64,000 nt of DNA from Tomocerus qinae (Eukaryota; Arthropoda; Collembola; Entomobryomorpha; Tomoceridae). The notes beneath the pieces were generated by a model. It saw nothing but the letters and a program-made list of their open reading frames with translations. It had not been told where the DNA came from and did no database searches. A program made the translations under genes and the position numbers. The stretch's first letter is position 1. Each line of letters starts with the position of its first letter. Positions 63,377 to 64,000 of this stretch are shown in pieces. The stretch is taken from positions 27,206,201-27,270,200 of the forward strand of contig CM034548.1 in assembly GCA_020055645.1 (NCBI GenBank), written 5' to 3'.

Positions 63377-63745
63377 TCAGTTCCCGCCAGTCTTCCGTTC
63401 GGACTCTGCAGAGACGGAGATCTCTATTTCATCTGAGATAATTGTCGCTCTTTTGTGATTTTCTTTGAATGGGAGAGAAAGGTTGGGCAGACAGAAATAC
63501 GGAAGTGAGAGACGGATTTTGTCGACATCTCCACTCATTAGGGCGGCGGTGATGTTGTTGTGAAAAGTTGACAGTTGTTGGCTTGGCCGACGGTGAACTA
63601 CAGAAAGATGACGAAGACGAGATTTAGAAAGAGTCGACGACGCTCGGTTCTCGGAATCGACGTTCACGCGACCACTCGCATCTTTCACCACATTCCCCTT
63701 CAGTTTCCCTCCACTTTCTTCTAATCCGCCGTCTTTCTCCAGAAA
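63377..63745 (-). CDS. Candidate terminal coding exon of an unidentified gene upstream of onecut
   Basis: A stop-free frame runs from an upstream stop near 63770 down to TGA at 63379-63377. It has no early ATG, so if real it starts at an acceptor; GTGAACAG (exon from 63745) and CTAAG (exon from 63752) are possible, both with weak pyrimidine tracts but with CTAAC upstream as a possible branch point. The peptide begins FLEKDGGLEESGGKLKGNVV and is charged, with balanced codons and CpG-rich third positions unlike the surroundings. It ends ESERKTGGN, and AATAAA follows 46 bases later. I do not recognise the protein. It would be the 3' end of a minus-strand gene whose body lies beyond the right edge, in tandem with onecut. 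Confidence 0.4.
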   Translation of the reverse strand, partial: FLEKDGGLEESGGKLKGNVVKDASGRVNVDSENRASSTLSKSRLRHLSVVHRRPSQQLSTFHNNITAALMSGDVDKIRLSLPYFCLPNLSLPFKENHKRATIISDEIEISVSAESERKTGGN

Positions 63746-64000
63746 CTGTTCACTTAGGTTAGGTAGCTACAATTATACTTGTCTTCTATTACACACAGCC
63801 GTCTTCTCTCCGACGATGCACCCTCAATCAACACAAATGCAACACACTATATGCATACAATGTCGTCTGCACAGACCTCCTCCTACTACATCCTATATAA
63901 TTACAACTACCCAGTCTTTATCCACCACAGAAGGTGGCCAACATGTCCCAGACTCTTCCTCTCTTACACATCAAATTTAAATGTCAGCACGACAACAGTC
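63746..64000. other. Right-edge sequence, probably intron of the upstream candidate gene
   Basis: No recognisable feature. If the terminal exon at 63377-63745 is real, this is its preceding intron. Confidence 0.25.

Noticed and set aside
1-64000. tRNA, rRNA or known microRNA genes
   Set aside because: I looked by eye for T-loop motifs and well-known animal microRNA seeds and saw none with a supporting fold; a covariance-model scan was not possible.

Overview
The window is nuclear DNA from an animal, most likely an arthropod. It is AT-rich and intron-dominated, and its few coding exons are richer in G+C and favour codons ending in C. The DNA-binding region of the main gene has the arthropod Onecut sequence type. 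I cannot name the species.

All the coding sequence I can support is on the minus strand. The main gene is a onecut (HNF-6 family) CUT-homeodomain transcription factor. A giant first coding exon (51890-55676) carries low-complexity regions and the CUT domain. A 36.96-kb intron follows. The homeodomain is split between two exons (14821-14933 and 14403-14738) separated by an 82-bp intron. The joined protein is 1411 residues. At the left edge is the first coding exon of an RNF11-like RING-finger adaptor gene (551-668), downstream of onecut on the same strand; the rest of that gene lies outside the window.

Two exon-like blocks inside the long onecut intron are the most interesting content. The first is an 87-bp, phase-matched, stop-free block at 32907-32993, almost exactly mid-intron. 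It would add 29 residues between the CUT domain and the homeodomain, as the 26-residue insert of mammalian HNF-6 beta does. It begins with GTAAG, so its acceptor doubles as a recursive splice site. The second is a GC-rich terminal-exon candidate at 21149-21471, with acceptor, matching phase, stop codon, AATAAA and a GU-rich tract. Spliced to the CUT exon it would give a Onecut protein with no homeodomain. A further unidentified minus-strand terminal-exon candidate (63377-63745, with AATAAA) lies upstream of onecut.

The left third, between onecut and the RNF11-like gene, holds non-autonomous hAT-type elements. Two have perfect 8-bp target duplications (2873-3036 and 5720-5829). A larger one (8671-9593) contains an internal 263-bp tandem duplication. 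There is also a 25-bp minisatellite (about 6065-6241). Elsewhere there is a 34-bp tandem repeat (41204-41346) and a foldback-like repeat cluster (60488-61395). The rest is intron or intergenic sequence in which I recognise no gene, tRNA, rRNA or known microRNA. This was read by eye: splice sites and exons are predictions without transcript evidence.
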